Part shown: positions 8,572 to 16,300 of the stretch, one piece after another
How the letters are laid out: each line of letters begins with the position of its first letter
Position numbering within the stretch: the stretch's first letter is position 1
Assembly: GCF_011761355.1 (NCBI RefSeq)
Contig: NZ_JAASRW010000012.1
Coordinates: 62,001 to 126,000 of the forward strand
Source: Paenibacillus lupini
GTDB taxonomy: Bacteria > Bacillota > Bacilli > Paenibacillales > Paenibacillaceae
Length of the DNA stretch: 64,000 nucleotides
Reading direction: 5' to 3'
Made by a program: the position numbers and the translations under genes
Notes under the pieces: model-generated
Seen by the model: only the letters and a program-made list of their open reading frames with translations
Database searches by the model: none
Told to the model about the DNA's origin: nothing

Positions 8572-8580
8572 GACGCTTAC
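8572..8580. repeat. Right terminal inverted repeat of the IS66 remnant
   Basis: GACGCTTAC is the reverse complement of the GTAAGCGTC-type ends of IS66 elements and lies 25 bp beyond the transposase stop. No matching left end was seen, so the left part was lost when the element joined the integrase fragment around 8150. Confidence 0.5.
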
Positions 8581-8590
8581 CTTAAGTGCA

Positions 8591-8630
8591 AACCGTCTCT
8601 TTCGTCATACGACGTAAGGGACGGTTTTTT
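8591..8630 (+). terminator. Intrinsic terminator
   Basis: A hairpin (AACCGTC...GACGGTT with inner TCGTC/GACG pairing) is followed by a T6 run. It lies just outside the IS66 end and insulates the following envelope cluster. Confidence 0.85.
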
Positions 8631-8734
8631 ATTTTCTTTTCCGACTTTACAACTTCATTACAACTCTTCCTTATTGTGAATACATTCCGATCCTATACTC
8701 AATTTTGCACCAAGAAAGACTAGGAGGAACTTCC

Positions 8735-9772
8735 GTGAGAAAAAAAACAGCTAGATCTCGAAAGAAATGGATCATAGGAGTCAGCATTACTGCTTTGATT
8801 CTAATGCTCTTCGGTTACTTCGGCTATCAAGGCTTCGGAGTCTATCATGCTTTGGATGGTCTGGACCAGTCTAAAGACGAACTTCAAATCGGTGCACATC
8901 AGGAGGATGAAACCATGAAGCCCGAAGAATGGACGGGAACGGAGCCCGTCAACATCCTGCTGATGGGAGGTGACAATAGAGGGCTGAATAAGAATGAATC
9001 GGCTCGGTCCGATTCCTTGCTGGTAGTCTCGATGAACCCGGTAACTAAGCAAGCACGCCTGTTTTCCGTGCTGCGTGATACTTATGTTTCTATTGCAGGT
9101 CATGATGAAGGGCGGATTAATACGGCGCTTGCACTAGGCGGTCCAAATCTGGCGATGAAGACGGTAGGCGACTTGCTTGGCTTGGATATCCAATATTATG
9201 TATATACCGATTTTGAAGGCTTTAAATCGCTGATCGATGCAATCGGCGGTGTAGAGTTAGATGTAGAGAAAGCTATGAATTATACGGATAACGCGGACGG
9301 CAATCGTTATGATATTCATTTGAAAAAAGGTCTTCAAAAACTCGACGGGACCAACGCGCTGGGATATGTCCGTTTTCGACACGACGCAATGAGCGATTTC
9401 GCCCGAACCGAAAGGCAGCGCAAGCTGCTGGCCGCTGTTGCGGACAAGCTGAAGTCCGGCTGGAATTTGACCAAAATGAAACCAATCGTGGAAAGCGTCG
9501 CCCCTTACGTTCAATCGAATTTGGATGTTTCCGACATGATGGAACTGGCTGCCCTAGGTTTCAAAAGCCAAATGGCGGGTTCTGCGCAAGTGCCGCCAAT
9601 GGATTTGCTCGAAGGCAGGAAGGTTCATGGAGCCTCAGTATTAGCCGTCAAAAACGAAGAGGAAGTACACGAGTATGTGAAAGAGCTGCTGGAAAACAAC
9701 AACAACGCGAACGATAGCGATGCTGGTACAGCTCCTGATTCCGGTGCGGGTGTTGTTGGTGGAGGGAAATAA
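8735..9772 (+). CDS. LCP-family (LytR-CpsA-Psr) cell wall polymer ligase
   Basis: This is a 345-residue protein with a Lys/Arg-rich cytoplasmic tail, one membrane anchor (about residues 13-37) and an extracellular LCP domain. Motifs seen are NILLMGGDNR, the Arg/Asp-containing SARSDSLLVVSMNP, LFSVLRDTYVSI, the GRINTALALGG block, IDAIGGVELDVE and the YVRFRHDAMSDFARTERQRK block. LCP enzymes transfer undecaprenyl-linked secondary wall polymers to peptidoglycan. The GTG start is chosen for the AGGAGGA six bases upstream. The stop is separated by one base from the ATG of the next gene, so the two are translationally coupled. Confidence 0.9.
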   Translation: MRKKTARSRKKWIIGVSITALILMLFGYFGYQGFGVYHALDGLDQSKDELQIGAHQEDETMKPEEWTGTEPVNILLMGGDNRGLNKNESARSDSLLVVSMNPVTKQARLFSVLRDTYVSIAGHDEGRINTALALGGPNLAMKTVGDLLGLDIQYYVYTDFEGFKSLIDAIGGVELDVEKAMNYTDNADGNRYDIHLKKGLQKLDGTNALGYVRFRHDAMSDFARTERQRKLLAAVADKLKSGWNLTKMKPIVESVAPYVQSNLDVSDMMELAALGFKSQMAGSAQVPPMDLLEGRKVHGASVLAVKNEEEVHEYVKELLENNNNANDSDAGTAPDSGAGVVGGGK

Positions 9773-9773
9773 T

Positions 9774-11561
9774 ATGCCGCTAGCTGTAAAAAAACGATAT
9801 ATGCCCGGCTTGGACGGTTTGCGGGCTATCGCCGTACTCGCTGTCATCGCCTATCATTTCGGTTGGCCTATTGCCTCTGGGGGCTTGCTGGGAGTTGCCG
9901 TATTCTTCGTTTTATCCGGCTACCTCATTACCGATTTGCTTCTGGAGGAAAGAAGAAGCACCGGAAGATTTAATCTTCGACGGTTCTGGATCAGGCGGTC
10001 CTTAAGACTGCTTCCGGCCATGCTGCTGATGCTTATTGCCGTAACTGTCTATCTGGCGTTTACCGACCCCGGAAGATTATTCAATATTCGTGGGGAGCTT
10101 CTGTCCGCTCTCACCTACACAAGCAACTGGTATCTTATCTACCGGCAAGTTTCTTATTTCGAAAGCTTTGGCCCGATATCGCCAATTGGCCATTTGTGGT
10201 CGCTGGCGGTGGAAGAGCAGTTTTACCTGTTATGGCCTTTATTCCTATGGGGGATGTTCCGCTTCATTCCATTCCCGACGAGGGGTAAGCTGGCAGCAGT
10301 GACTTTGGCTGTTGCAGCCGTTTCTCTCTTAGCCATGGCGTTCTTGTACGTGCCGGGGACTGATCCGAGCAGGGTCTACTATGGTACGGATACACGTGCA
10401 TTTGGGCTCTTGATTGGTGCAGCATTCGCCTTTTTTATTCCCAGCCGCAAGCTAGCCGAGCCCCTCCAGAGGGGAAGCGTTTTGCTGGATGCAATCGGGG
10501 CAATTGGACTTTGTATCTCGCTTTGTATGATTGTGAGCGTAGACAAATATGACGATTCGCTGTACAGGGGCGGCATGCTTGTCTTGTCAGTGGCTTCCGG
10601 ACTTGTCATTCTCGCTTCAGCGAGCCCGTTCAGCAAGATAGGCAAGCTATTATCCTGGAAGCCGCTTCGCTGGCTCGGAGTTCGTTCCTACGGTATCTAT
10701 TTATGGCATTATCCGGTGCAAGTGCTGACTGGCCCTAAGGATCCCGGTGAAGATTCGAGCCTGCTGTACCAGCTTATTCAATTAGCTATAATCCTTATCA
10801 TTTCCAGCTTATCTTACCACTATATTGAGAATCCGATTCGTACCGGCACACTGTTTAAAAACAAGAAAAAGGAGAGAGTATCTATGAAGTCTAAAAAAAT
10901 GAAAAATGTTTTTCGAACAATCACGTTGGGCTTGGCTATTATGATTGTGCTTCTCAGCACAGCATGCGAAGGTGCTGGAAGCAATAAACCAACCCCTCTG
11001 AGCGAAACGAATGCAGAGACAACTGCGAATATTCCCGATACGGCGACACCGACACCGACAGATACACCAAGCCATTCACCGGAAACGCGTGGGGGACAAA
11101 CGGGGGGAGTAACGGCGATTGGAGATTCCGTAATCGTTGGTGTAAAACCGGCTTTGAAAAAGCTCATTCCAAACATTATTGTCGATGGCAAAGTAAGCCG
11201 GCAATTATCAGACGCGATTGATGTAGTGAATGCATTAAAGTCTGATCATCAACTAGGAGATACCGTTATCATCGAGCTTGGAACGAATGGACCGTTTGGT
11301 TCCAAAAAGCTGAATGAGCTATTGGATGCAATCGGAGACGACAAGCAAATTTATGTAGTTAATTCTCGCGTTCCAAGAGATTGGCAGGATACGGTGAACA
11401 AGACGCTGGCTGAAGCGGCCGATGAGCATTCCAATGTGAAATTGATAGATTGGCATGCCTTCAGCAAAGGTAAGAAGGAATGGTTCACGAAAGACGGTGT
11501 TCATTTGCAGCCGAATGGAGCAGAAGCTTACGCTGGACTTATTGCGGAAGCGATTCGATAA
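9774..11561 (+). CDS. OatA-like peptidoglycan O-acetyltransferase: acyltransferase-3 plus SGNH domain
   Basis: This is a 595-residue protein. Residues 1-365 form the multi-pass acyltransferase-3 domain (PGLDGLRAIAVLAVIAYH at the start, then SLAVEEQFYLLWPL). A further membrane segment (about 380-400) leads into a Thr/Pro-rich linker and a C-terminal SGNH esterase-like domain. That domain has Gly-Asp-Ser at 450-452, the block ELGTNGPFG, and Asp574-Gly-Val-His577. This is the OatA/YrhL layout, which O-acetylates cell-wall glycans at the outer face. GGAGGG lies 7 bases before the ATG. Oddly, an internal ATG at 10884 has its own AAAGGAGAG site, and the peptide from there resembles a lipoprotein with LLSTAC, so a second product is possible. 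Confidence 0.88.
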   Translation: MPLAVKKRYMPGLDGLRAIAVLAVIAYHFGWPIASGGLLGVAVFFVLSGYLITDLLLEERRSTGRFNLRRFWIRRSLRLLPAMLLMLIAVTVYLAFTDPGRLFNIRGELLSALTYTSNWYLIYRQVSYFESFGPISPIGHLWSLAVEEQFYLLWPLFLWGMFRFIPFPTRGKLAAVTLAVAAVSLLAMAFLYVPGTDPSRVYYGTDTRAFGLLIGAAFAFFIPSRKLAEPLQRGSVLLDAIGAIGLCISLCMIVSVDKYDDSLYRGGMLVLSVASGLVILASASPFSKIGKLLSWKPLRWLGVRSYGIYLWHYPVQVLTGPKDPGEDSSLLYQLIQLAIILIISSLSYHYIENPIRTGTLFKNKKKERVSMKSKKMKNVFRTITLGLAIMIVLLSTACEGAGSNKPTPLSETNAETTANIPDTATPTPTDTPSHSPETRGGQTGGVTAIGDSVIVGVKPALKKLIPNIIVDGKVSRQLSDAIDVVNALKSDHQLGDTVIIELGTNGPFGSKKLNELLDAIGDDKQIYVVNSRVPRDWQDTVNKTLAEAADEHSNVKLIDWHAFSKGKKEWFTKDGVHLQPNGAEAYAGLIAEAIR

Positions 11562-11685
11562 GGTACTGACCGTTCCCCTTTTGGATTATTTTGTTTTCCG
11601 GATATTTCGTTTTATTTAAGAATTGACGGCTACAATGAGTAATGCCCGGAGTAACGGATAATAGGAAAAAGTGGGGAAGCTGGCC

Positions 11686-12342
11686 ATGGACAAAAAGATA
11701 CTGATCGTCGAAGACGATCCTAACATATCAAATATTATTAAGATGAATCTCGCTCTTATCCATTATGAAACTGAACAGGTCTATGATGGAATCTCGGCGC
11801 TTGAGGCGCTTGAGCGCGAGAAGTTTGATCTTGTTCTCTTGGATGTTATGATCCCGAAGCTTGATGGCTATGCCCTGATGGAAAAAATCAGACCTAAAGG
11901 GATACCTGTTATTTTCTTGACTGCAAAAAATACCGTATTCGATAAAGTAACCGGTCTCAAACTTGGGGCCGACGATTATATGGTCAAACCATTTGAGGGG
12001 ATAGAACTGCTTGCCCGGATTGAAACCGTGCTGCGCCGATATGGCAAGGAAGAAGCGGAGATTATAATCGATGACGTTCGCGTGTATCCTAACAAAAGAA
12101 TAGCGACATTAAAAGATGAACCGGTGGAGCTGACACCCAAGGAATTTGATCTGCTTGTCGTTCTGATTAATAACAAAAACCTCGCGCTTTCCAGGGAGCA
12201 GTTTCTTGATAAAGTATGGGGCATTGACTATTACGGTGATACGAGAACGGTTGACGTGCATATCAAGTCGCTGCGCAAAAAGCTTGGACTTCACGACCGG
12301 ATCAAGACCATCTTCAAAATCGGTTACCGGCTGGAGGATTAG
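11686..12342 (+). CDS. OmpR/PhoB-family response regulator
   Basis: This 218-residue protein has a receiver domain (ILIVEDD acidic cluster, phospho-acceptor Asp53 in LLDVMIPKLDG, Thr in FLTAK, and Lys in MVKPF). A winged-helix DNA-binding domain follows from about residue 125 (ELTPKEFDLLVVL, then VDVHIKSLRKKLG). The ATG at 11686 is preferred over the GTG at 11671 because GGGGAAG fits as its ribosome binding site. The kinase gene starts 3 bp after its stop. The adjacent LCP/OatA genes suggest an envelope-related stimulus, but this is inference. Confidence 0.95.
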   Translation: MDKKILIVEDDPNISNIIKMNLALIHYETEQVYDGISALEALEREKFDLVLLDVMIPKLDGYALMEKIRPKGIPVIFLTAKNTVFDKVTGLKLGADDYMVKPFEGIELLARIETVLRRYGKEEAEIIIDDVRVYPNKRIATLKDEPVELTPKEFDLLVVLINNKNLALSREQFLDKVWGIDYYGDTRTVDVHIKSLRKKLGLHDRIKTIFKIGYRLED

Positions 12343-12344
12343 CC

Positions 12345-13772
12345 ATGAAGTTTTGGCATAAAATTTTTACGTATTCGATACTGGTTTTTATCCTTATCTT
12401 CAATGCAACCTCAGTCATCGTCATTGAACGAAATCATGGCAAAATGCTCACTCGCGAAATCAATAATGCGTTAAGTCAGAATATGAATATTCACTCGAGT
12501 GTAGACGCCATATTGCCGATCGTCCTTATCTACGATTCCGAGCAGTACGAGAAGAATGTGCTTGCGAATATTGCTAAAGCATTTGTTGGCAAGGTTGGTG
12601 ACGAAGGCGTGTATATGACGATTACGAATGATAAAGGAAAGAGCATCTATAACAATACTGATTTTGAAATATCCTTGAACCGGGCAGAAACGGAAAAGCT
12701 GAAATCGGATGAAATTAGGTATATTGTGAGGGATGTCGGTAAGCGAACCATCTTGTTTACCTCAAACCTAACGGAAATCAATCGGAAAATATATACGTTT
12801 ACTTATATGAAGGACATTACATCCGTTTACCGGGAGCGCATGGATCAGTATCGATTTTATCTAAAGGTCGATATTATCGCTTGTTCTGCTTATATGCTGA
12901 TCATGTTTATCGTGAGCAGAAGACTGACCATACCTATACACCGCCTTATTCGTACTGCACAATTTATCGCTGCAGGAGCTTTCTCCGAGCGCGCGGAATC
13001 GAGATCGAAGGATGAAATCGGTGTATTAGCAAACAATTTTAATATTATGGCATCGGTTATAGAGGAAAAAATCAAAGATTTGGAAAGGCTTAATCGGGAA
13101 AAACAATTGTTTATCGATAATTTCACGCATGAGCTAAAAACGCCGTTAACCTCTATTATCGGTTATGCGGACTACCTTAGAACGGCCAAAACAGATGCTT
13201 CCCAGCTGCTGGATGGGTTAAACGTGATTTTGTCCGAGGGAAAGCGGCTCGAATCCCTTTCGTTTAAGTTAATGAATTTGATCATGCTTGAAGGAACCGA
13301 GTATCCGATGGAAGATATGGAATTCTGCTCGATCCTTGCCGAGATTAAGCCTGCTTTGGAAATGAAAGCAAGGGTAAAACGAATAGCGATAAAGACTAGC
13401 TGCGAGACCGCCCGACTGCCTCTGGAGAAAGATTTGATGAAGATTCTGATTTTTAATCTCGTTGACAACGCGATCAAGGCTTCGTCGGAGAGTCAATGCA
13501 TCGCGATCCGGACTTTCCGTCAGGGCTCGGATTATATCTTGGAAATTGAAGATGAAGGGATGGGGATTGAAAGTGAGCATCTGGATCGTATTTTCGAACC
13601 GTTCTATATGACGGATAAAGCCCGATCGAGGAGAAATAACGGTACCGGACTTGGACTTTCCATTTGCCAGAGCATAGCGACGCTGCACAATGCCGTCATA
13701 AGCGTGAGAAGCGTGCCGGACCGTGGAACAACGTTCAGCATCACCTTCAGACGGGGAGGAGCAGTGCTATGA
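12345..13772 (+). CDS. Sensor histidine kinase
   Basis: This is a 475-residue kinase with two membrane segments (about 10-28 and 172-190) enclosing an approximately 145-residue extracellular sensor. A HAMP segment follows (190-245), then the dimerisation helix with phospho-acceptor His262 in FTHELKTPLTS. The ATPase domain shows the N box NLVDNAIKA, G1 EDEGMGI, F box and G2 GTGLGLSICQ. It pairs with the response regulator just upstream. Its stop overlaps the start of the downstream lipoprotein gene (ATGA), which points to a three-gene signalling unit. Confidence 0.95.
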   Translation: MKFWHKIFTYSILVFILIFNATSVIVIERNHGKMLTREINNALSQNMNIHSSVDAILPIVLIYDSEQYEKNVLANIAKAFVGKVGDEGVYMTITNDKGKSIYNNTDFEISLNRAETEKLKSDEIRYIVRDVGKRTILFTSNLTEINRKIYTFTYMKDITSVYRERMDQYRFYLKVDIIACSAYMLIMFIVSRRLTIPIHRLIRTAQFIAAGAFSERAESRSKDEIGVLANNFNIMASVIEEKIKDLERLNREKQLFIDNFTHELKTPLTSIIGYADYLRTAKTDASQLLDGLNVILSEGKRLESLSFKLMNLIMLEGTEYPMEDMEFCSILAEIKPALEMKARVKRIAIKTSCETARLPLEKDLMKILIFNLVDNAIKASSESQCIAIRTFRQGSDYILEIEDEGMGIESEHLDRIFEPFYMTDKARSRRNNGTGLGLSICQSIATLHNAVISVRSVPDRGTTFSITFRRGGAVL

Positions 13773-14503
13773 ACAGGTTAGCCTTCATTCTCTTAACATT
13801 TACACTCCTGCTTCTGATGACCGGCTGTGGCTCTCTTTTTAATCCTGTCCCAAAGAACGTCGTCATGGTTAAGAAAATCAAGGAAAACGATAAAAATAAT
13901 GAAGTTTCCATGCCTGGAGGAGTCCTTTCCGTGGAAACAACAAAGTCACTTGGGCTAAATGCGCTTGGGAAGTATTTCGATATTCAGCTTTCTCCTGATC
14001 AGGTTCAATTCGAAGTGACAGTGGTGGATATTAACGCGCTTAAGGGGCTAGTCGAGCAGAATATACATCCGGATGAAAGAAAAGATGCCGAAGCGATGCT
14101 TAAAGAGGTGCCTGAGGGTTTATTTTATCTGACCATTACCTCCCCAAGCAAGGAGAGATACGAGCTTGTATTGAATGCGGGAACCGGTGATGTGCTAAAA
14201 ATCTCTAATCAAAACAATAGTAATTCTGGTCTGAAAGAGTTCGATCTTGATTATTCAAATAGGATAGATAAGTTTCTTCAAGAGAAGCAGGGGTTAAAAT
14301 CGGAGGATATCAAGCAAGTTGAAAAAATGTTTTCAGAAAATGAAGATACCTATGTATACAGAAATCTGAAGGATAACCGTCTCAGATACGTAATCGAGGT
14401 GGATATACCGCAAAATAAGGTAACGGGATTTAGTAAAGACATAATGGCGCTGCTTACCTGGAGTGCTAAGATCTCTGCCAAGGTTCCAACCCTGCATCAA
14501 TAA
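13769..14503 (+). CDS. Lipoprotein of unknown function linked to a two-component system
   Basis: This is a 244-residue protein. The N terminus has a signal helix ending in LLLLMTGCGSLF, a lipobox with Cys near residue 20. The mature part is hydrophilic, rich in Lys, Glu and Asn, and contains a stretch resembling PepSY-like beta structure (FYLTITSPSKERYELVLNAGTG), which is only suggestive. The start is the ATG overlapping the kinase stop by 4 bp, preceded by GGGGAGGAG. Co-translation suggests it modulates or co-senses with the kinase at the outer membrane face. I do not recognise the family. Confidence 0.75.
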   Translation: MNRLAFILLTFTLLLLMTGCGSLFNPVPKNVVMVKKIKENDKNNEVSMPGGVLSVETTKSLGLNALGKYFDIQLSPDQVQFEVTVVDINALKGLVEQNIHPDERKDAEAMLKEVPEGLFYLTITSPSKERYELVLNAGTGDVLKISNQNNSNSGLKEFDLDYSNRIDKFLQEKQGLKSEDIKQVEKMFSENEDTYVYRNLKDNRLRYVIEVDIPQNKVTGFSKDIMALLTWSAKISAKVPTLHQ

Positions 14504-14505
14504 AA

Positions 14506-14545
14506 AAAGGCCGTACCCAAGTCATAACGACTAGGTACGGCCTTT
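14506..14545. terminator. Bidirectional intrinsic terminator
   Basis: AAAGGCCGTACC pairs with GGTACGGCCTTT, and inner AGTC/GACT pairing extends the stem. Seen from the minus strand the hairpin is followed by seven T, so it is stronger for the odhB side; it also ends the lipoprotein gene. Confidence 0.85.
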
Positions 14546-14549
14546 CCCA

Positions 14550-14944
14550 TTAACCCTCGAGAAGAAGAGTTTCTGGATCTTCAAGCATTTCTTTTACTTT
14601 TACAAGGAAGCGTACGGCTTCTGCGCCGTCAAACGATACGGTGATCGTAAGTGAGGGCAATGTACATCATTGGACGGTTCTCCGAACGCTCAGCATCGAT
14701 CGCTACCGGACGAAGCTGGATTTTGTGCATACCCAGAATACCAACTTGCGGAGCATTCAGGATTGGAGTCGACAGCAAGGAACCGAAAGTACCACCGTTA
14801 GTGATGGTGAACGTACCACCTTGCAGCTCATCCAGCGACAACGAGTTGTCACGAGCTTTTTTAGCCAAGGATACGATCGATTTCTCAATTTCAGCGAAGC
14901 TCAGGCGGTCTGCGTCACGTACGACTGGAACAACCAGACCTTCT
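14550..14944 (-). pseudogene. Dihydrolipoyl succinyltransferase (2-oxoglutarate dehydrogenase E2), 3' fragment with frameshift
   Basis: The minus strand encodes the C-terminal catalytic part of E2: AKEGLVVPVVRDADRLSF, then GGTFTITNGGTFGSLLSTPI, then PQVGILGMHKIQ, then ALTYDHRIV. Immediately after DHRIV one extra T shifts the frame; after correcting it the sequence continues DGAEAVRFLVKVKEML to a stop at 14550-14552. The shift therefore cuts the active-site motif H-x-x-x-D-G itself. The lipoyl and E1/E3-binding domains and the start are absent. An intact copy elsewhere in the genome is expected, since the enzyme belongs to the TCA cycle, but it is not in this window. Confidence 0.85.
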
Positions 14945-15030
14945 TTAGCCGATCTCAACAGCTTTTGAGAAGATCATTCTTCCGGTGGTATGGATCCCGG
15001 AAATCGTAAGTATAACCGAGTCCGTATCTA
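14945..15030 (-). pseudogene. Short tyrosine-integrase-like fragment fused to the odhB remnant
   Basis: In a different minus-strand frame from odhB, bases from about 15030 down to the stop at 14945-14947 read VILTISGIHTTGRMIFSKAV. The GIHxTGRMIF-x-x-AVE part is the same protein motif seen in the integrase remnant at about 8000-8060 (GIHRTGRMIFKRAVE). The DNA differs in many bases, so it derives from a related gene rather than a fresh copy. It is too short to carry any catalytic residue. Confidence 0.55.
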
Positions 15031-15061
15031 CACTGTGTACCGGTGCCTGGCGTGACACACG

Positions 15062-15105
15062 GAAAAAAAGAGAGAATCCTTCGGATTAAACGGAGGATTC
15101 TCTCT
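15062..15105 (-). terminator. Intrinsic terminator within the truncated CD3324-like gene
   Basis: On the minus strand GAGAGAATCCT and AGGATTCTCTC form a long stem followed by seven T. It sits inside the downstream part of the small reading frame that starts at 15176. Confidence 0.8.
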
Positions 15106-15176
15106 TCAATATATTGCTGGATTTGCCTAAGCAGAGTCTGGGGAAGCACATCTTTCCCGCTTTTGTAACGCCCCAT
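15100..15176 (-). pseudogene. Truncated CD3324-family-like small protein gene
   Basis: From the ATG at 15176 (GAGGAG seven bases upstream) about 25 residues resemble the start of CD3324-type Firmicute proteins: MGRYKSGKDVLPQTLLRQIQ followed by QYIE. Members normally continue with an EYIYIP-like segment. Here the sequence instead runs into a terminator hairpin, and the frame continues with unrelated residues. The family match is from memory of the N-terminal pattern and is moderate only. Confidence 0.4.
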
Positions 15177-15237
15177 CGAGGCACTCCTCTAAAATTTGAT
15201 TAATTTGGCTTTCGTTGGCTTGTTTAGCGTTAAACAT
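15127..15237 (-). CDS. Possible 36-residue peptide, unknown function
   Basis: An ATG at 15237 with an excellent AGGAGGAGGG site opens a 36-codon frame, MFNAKQANESQINQILEECL continuing to DSA and a stop at 15127-15129. It overlaps the start of the truncated CD3324-like frame and may couple its translation. I do not recognise it. It has no signal peptide or membrane segment. Confidence 0.35.
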   Translation of the reverse strand: MFNAKQANESQINQILEECLDGALQKRERCASPDSA

Positions 15238-15288
15238 GGCTAACCCTCCTCCTGTCATATTTTGCGATGCAATTATGATCAAATGGAA

Positions 15289-15312
15289 GGGGGAACCGAT
15301 AAAGGCTCCCCC
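15289..15312 (-). terminator. Strong GC hairpin in a leader, terminator-like
   Basis: Arms GGGGGAACC and GGCTCCCCC (plus strand) pair over 9 bp around a 6-nt loop. On the minus strand the following tract is weak (TTCCATTTG), so it may be an attenuator rather than a full terminator. Confidence 0.4.
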
Positions 15313-15327
15313 TATATGGGCATTCGC

Positions 15328-15360
15328 TTACGCGAATACCACCTCGTGGATCTGAATCAT
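15328..15360 (-). CDS. Possible 10-residue leader peptide
   Basis: An ATG at 15360 preceded by AAAGGAGG encodes MIQIHEVVFA and a stop. The stop codon lies inside a small TTCGCGTAAGCGAA hairpin that is followed by the GC hairpin at 15289-15312. The arrangement resembles a translated attenuator leader, but no downstream intact gene remains. Confidence 0.3.
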   Translation of the reverse strand: MIQIHEVVFA

Positions 15361-15540
15361 TTCGTTCAGCCTCCTTTCCGGTCATTTCGTCGGCCCGACA
15401 TCTATATTAACGCATACAAAGACGGCATCCCGCAAGGTCAAAAACGGTTAAATTTGTATTTTTCCAAATAAGTCCCACTCAAATATTCGCAGCAGTGGAT
15501 TTGGGACAGAAGTAGGCATTCCGCTGCAACGCGAGTACAG

Positions 15541-15586
15541 TTGACATTCTCAAAATATTTACATAAAATTCACCTATCTGACAGGT
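15541..15586 (+). promoter_or_regulatory. Promoter of the gntR gene with GntR operator
   Basis: TTGACA (15541-15546) and TAAAAT (15564-15569) are 17 bases apart. Just downstream lies ACCTATCTGACAGGT (15572-15586), an interrupted palindrome that recurs at 16333-16347 with one central base changed. Confidence 0.7.
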
Positions 15587-15604
15587 ACAAAGGGTGGTTG
15601 AACT

Positions 15605-16285
15605 ATGAATCGTAAAATCAAGAAGCAGCATATGCATGAACTCGTGTCGGAAGAAATCATCAAATATATTGCCGACAAGGAGCTGGAGGAAGGGGACAAG
15701 CTTCCGTCCGTCGACGAGCTCGTTTCGATGTTCGGAGTTGGCCGTTCTTCCTTGCGCGAAGCGCTGCGATATTTGGAAGCGATTGAAATCGTTAAGGTTA
15801 TTAACGGTAAAGGCATTTATGTAAGCGATTCCGGTTCTTACCGATACAGCGGAAAAGTAAAAATTGACGACGAAAAATCGTTTTTGCTTAATATTTTGGA
15901 TGTTCGGAGGGCGCTGGAGGGCAAAGCCGTCGAGCTGGCCGCGAAACGGATCACGGACGGCAAGATCAAGGAGATGAAGGCGTGTTTGGCAGAATACGAC
16001 GAGCAAAAACAGAAAGGCCTGGATACGTCGGCGATTGATTACGAATTCCATCAGCATATTTACGACGCCGCAGCTAATCCGCTGCTTCACAGCGTGTATG
16101 ATTCCATTTCGGAGCTGATCAAAAAGTTTTTCTCGGGTCCGTTCGGGGTGAAAGAACTGTTCGATAATACGTACCTGTTCCACCGCACCTTATTCGACGG
16201 CATTGCAAACCATGATTGGGAGCATGCGCTAACAGAATTTAATAAAATGATGGATATTATCGAAGAGACCATACGGGAATATTGA
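15605..16285 (+). CDS. GntR-family regulator, FadR subfamily
   Basis: This 226-residue protein has an N-terminal winged helix (about residues 8-75) with LPSVDELVSMFGVGRSSLRE and a helical FCD ligand domain (about 95-225). The FCD domain contains the metal/ligand-type residues of FadR relatives (DVRRALEGKAVELAA, then DYEFHQHIYDAAANPLL). The same 15-bp operator lies in its own promoter and in that of the ABC operon downstream. Autoregulation and substrate-controlled repression of the importer are therefore predicted. The gap to the SBP gene is 95 bp and contains a separate promoter. Confidence 0.9.
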   Translation: MNRKIKKQHMHELVSEEIIKYIADKELEEGDKLPSVDELVSMFGVGRSSLREALRYLEAIEIVKVINGKGIYVSDSGSYRYSGKVKIDDEKSFLLNILDVRRALEGKAVELAAKRITDGKIKEMKACLAEYDEQKQKGLDTSAIDYEFHQHIYDAAANPLLHSVYDSISELIKKFFSGPFGVKELFDNTYLFHRTLFDGIANHDWEHALTEFNKMMDIIEETIREY

Positions 16286-16300
16286 CAGAAAATTTAGATA

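Noticed and set aside
15262..15471. 69-codon plus-strand frame before the gntR promoter
   Set aside because: No ribosome site is present, it overlaps hairpins on the other strand, and it shows no family resemblance.
15479..16183. 234-codon frame antisense to the GntR gene
   Set aside because: The plus-strand GntR protein is clear and has promoter and operator; the antisense frame has no recognisable domain.
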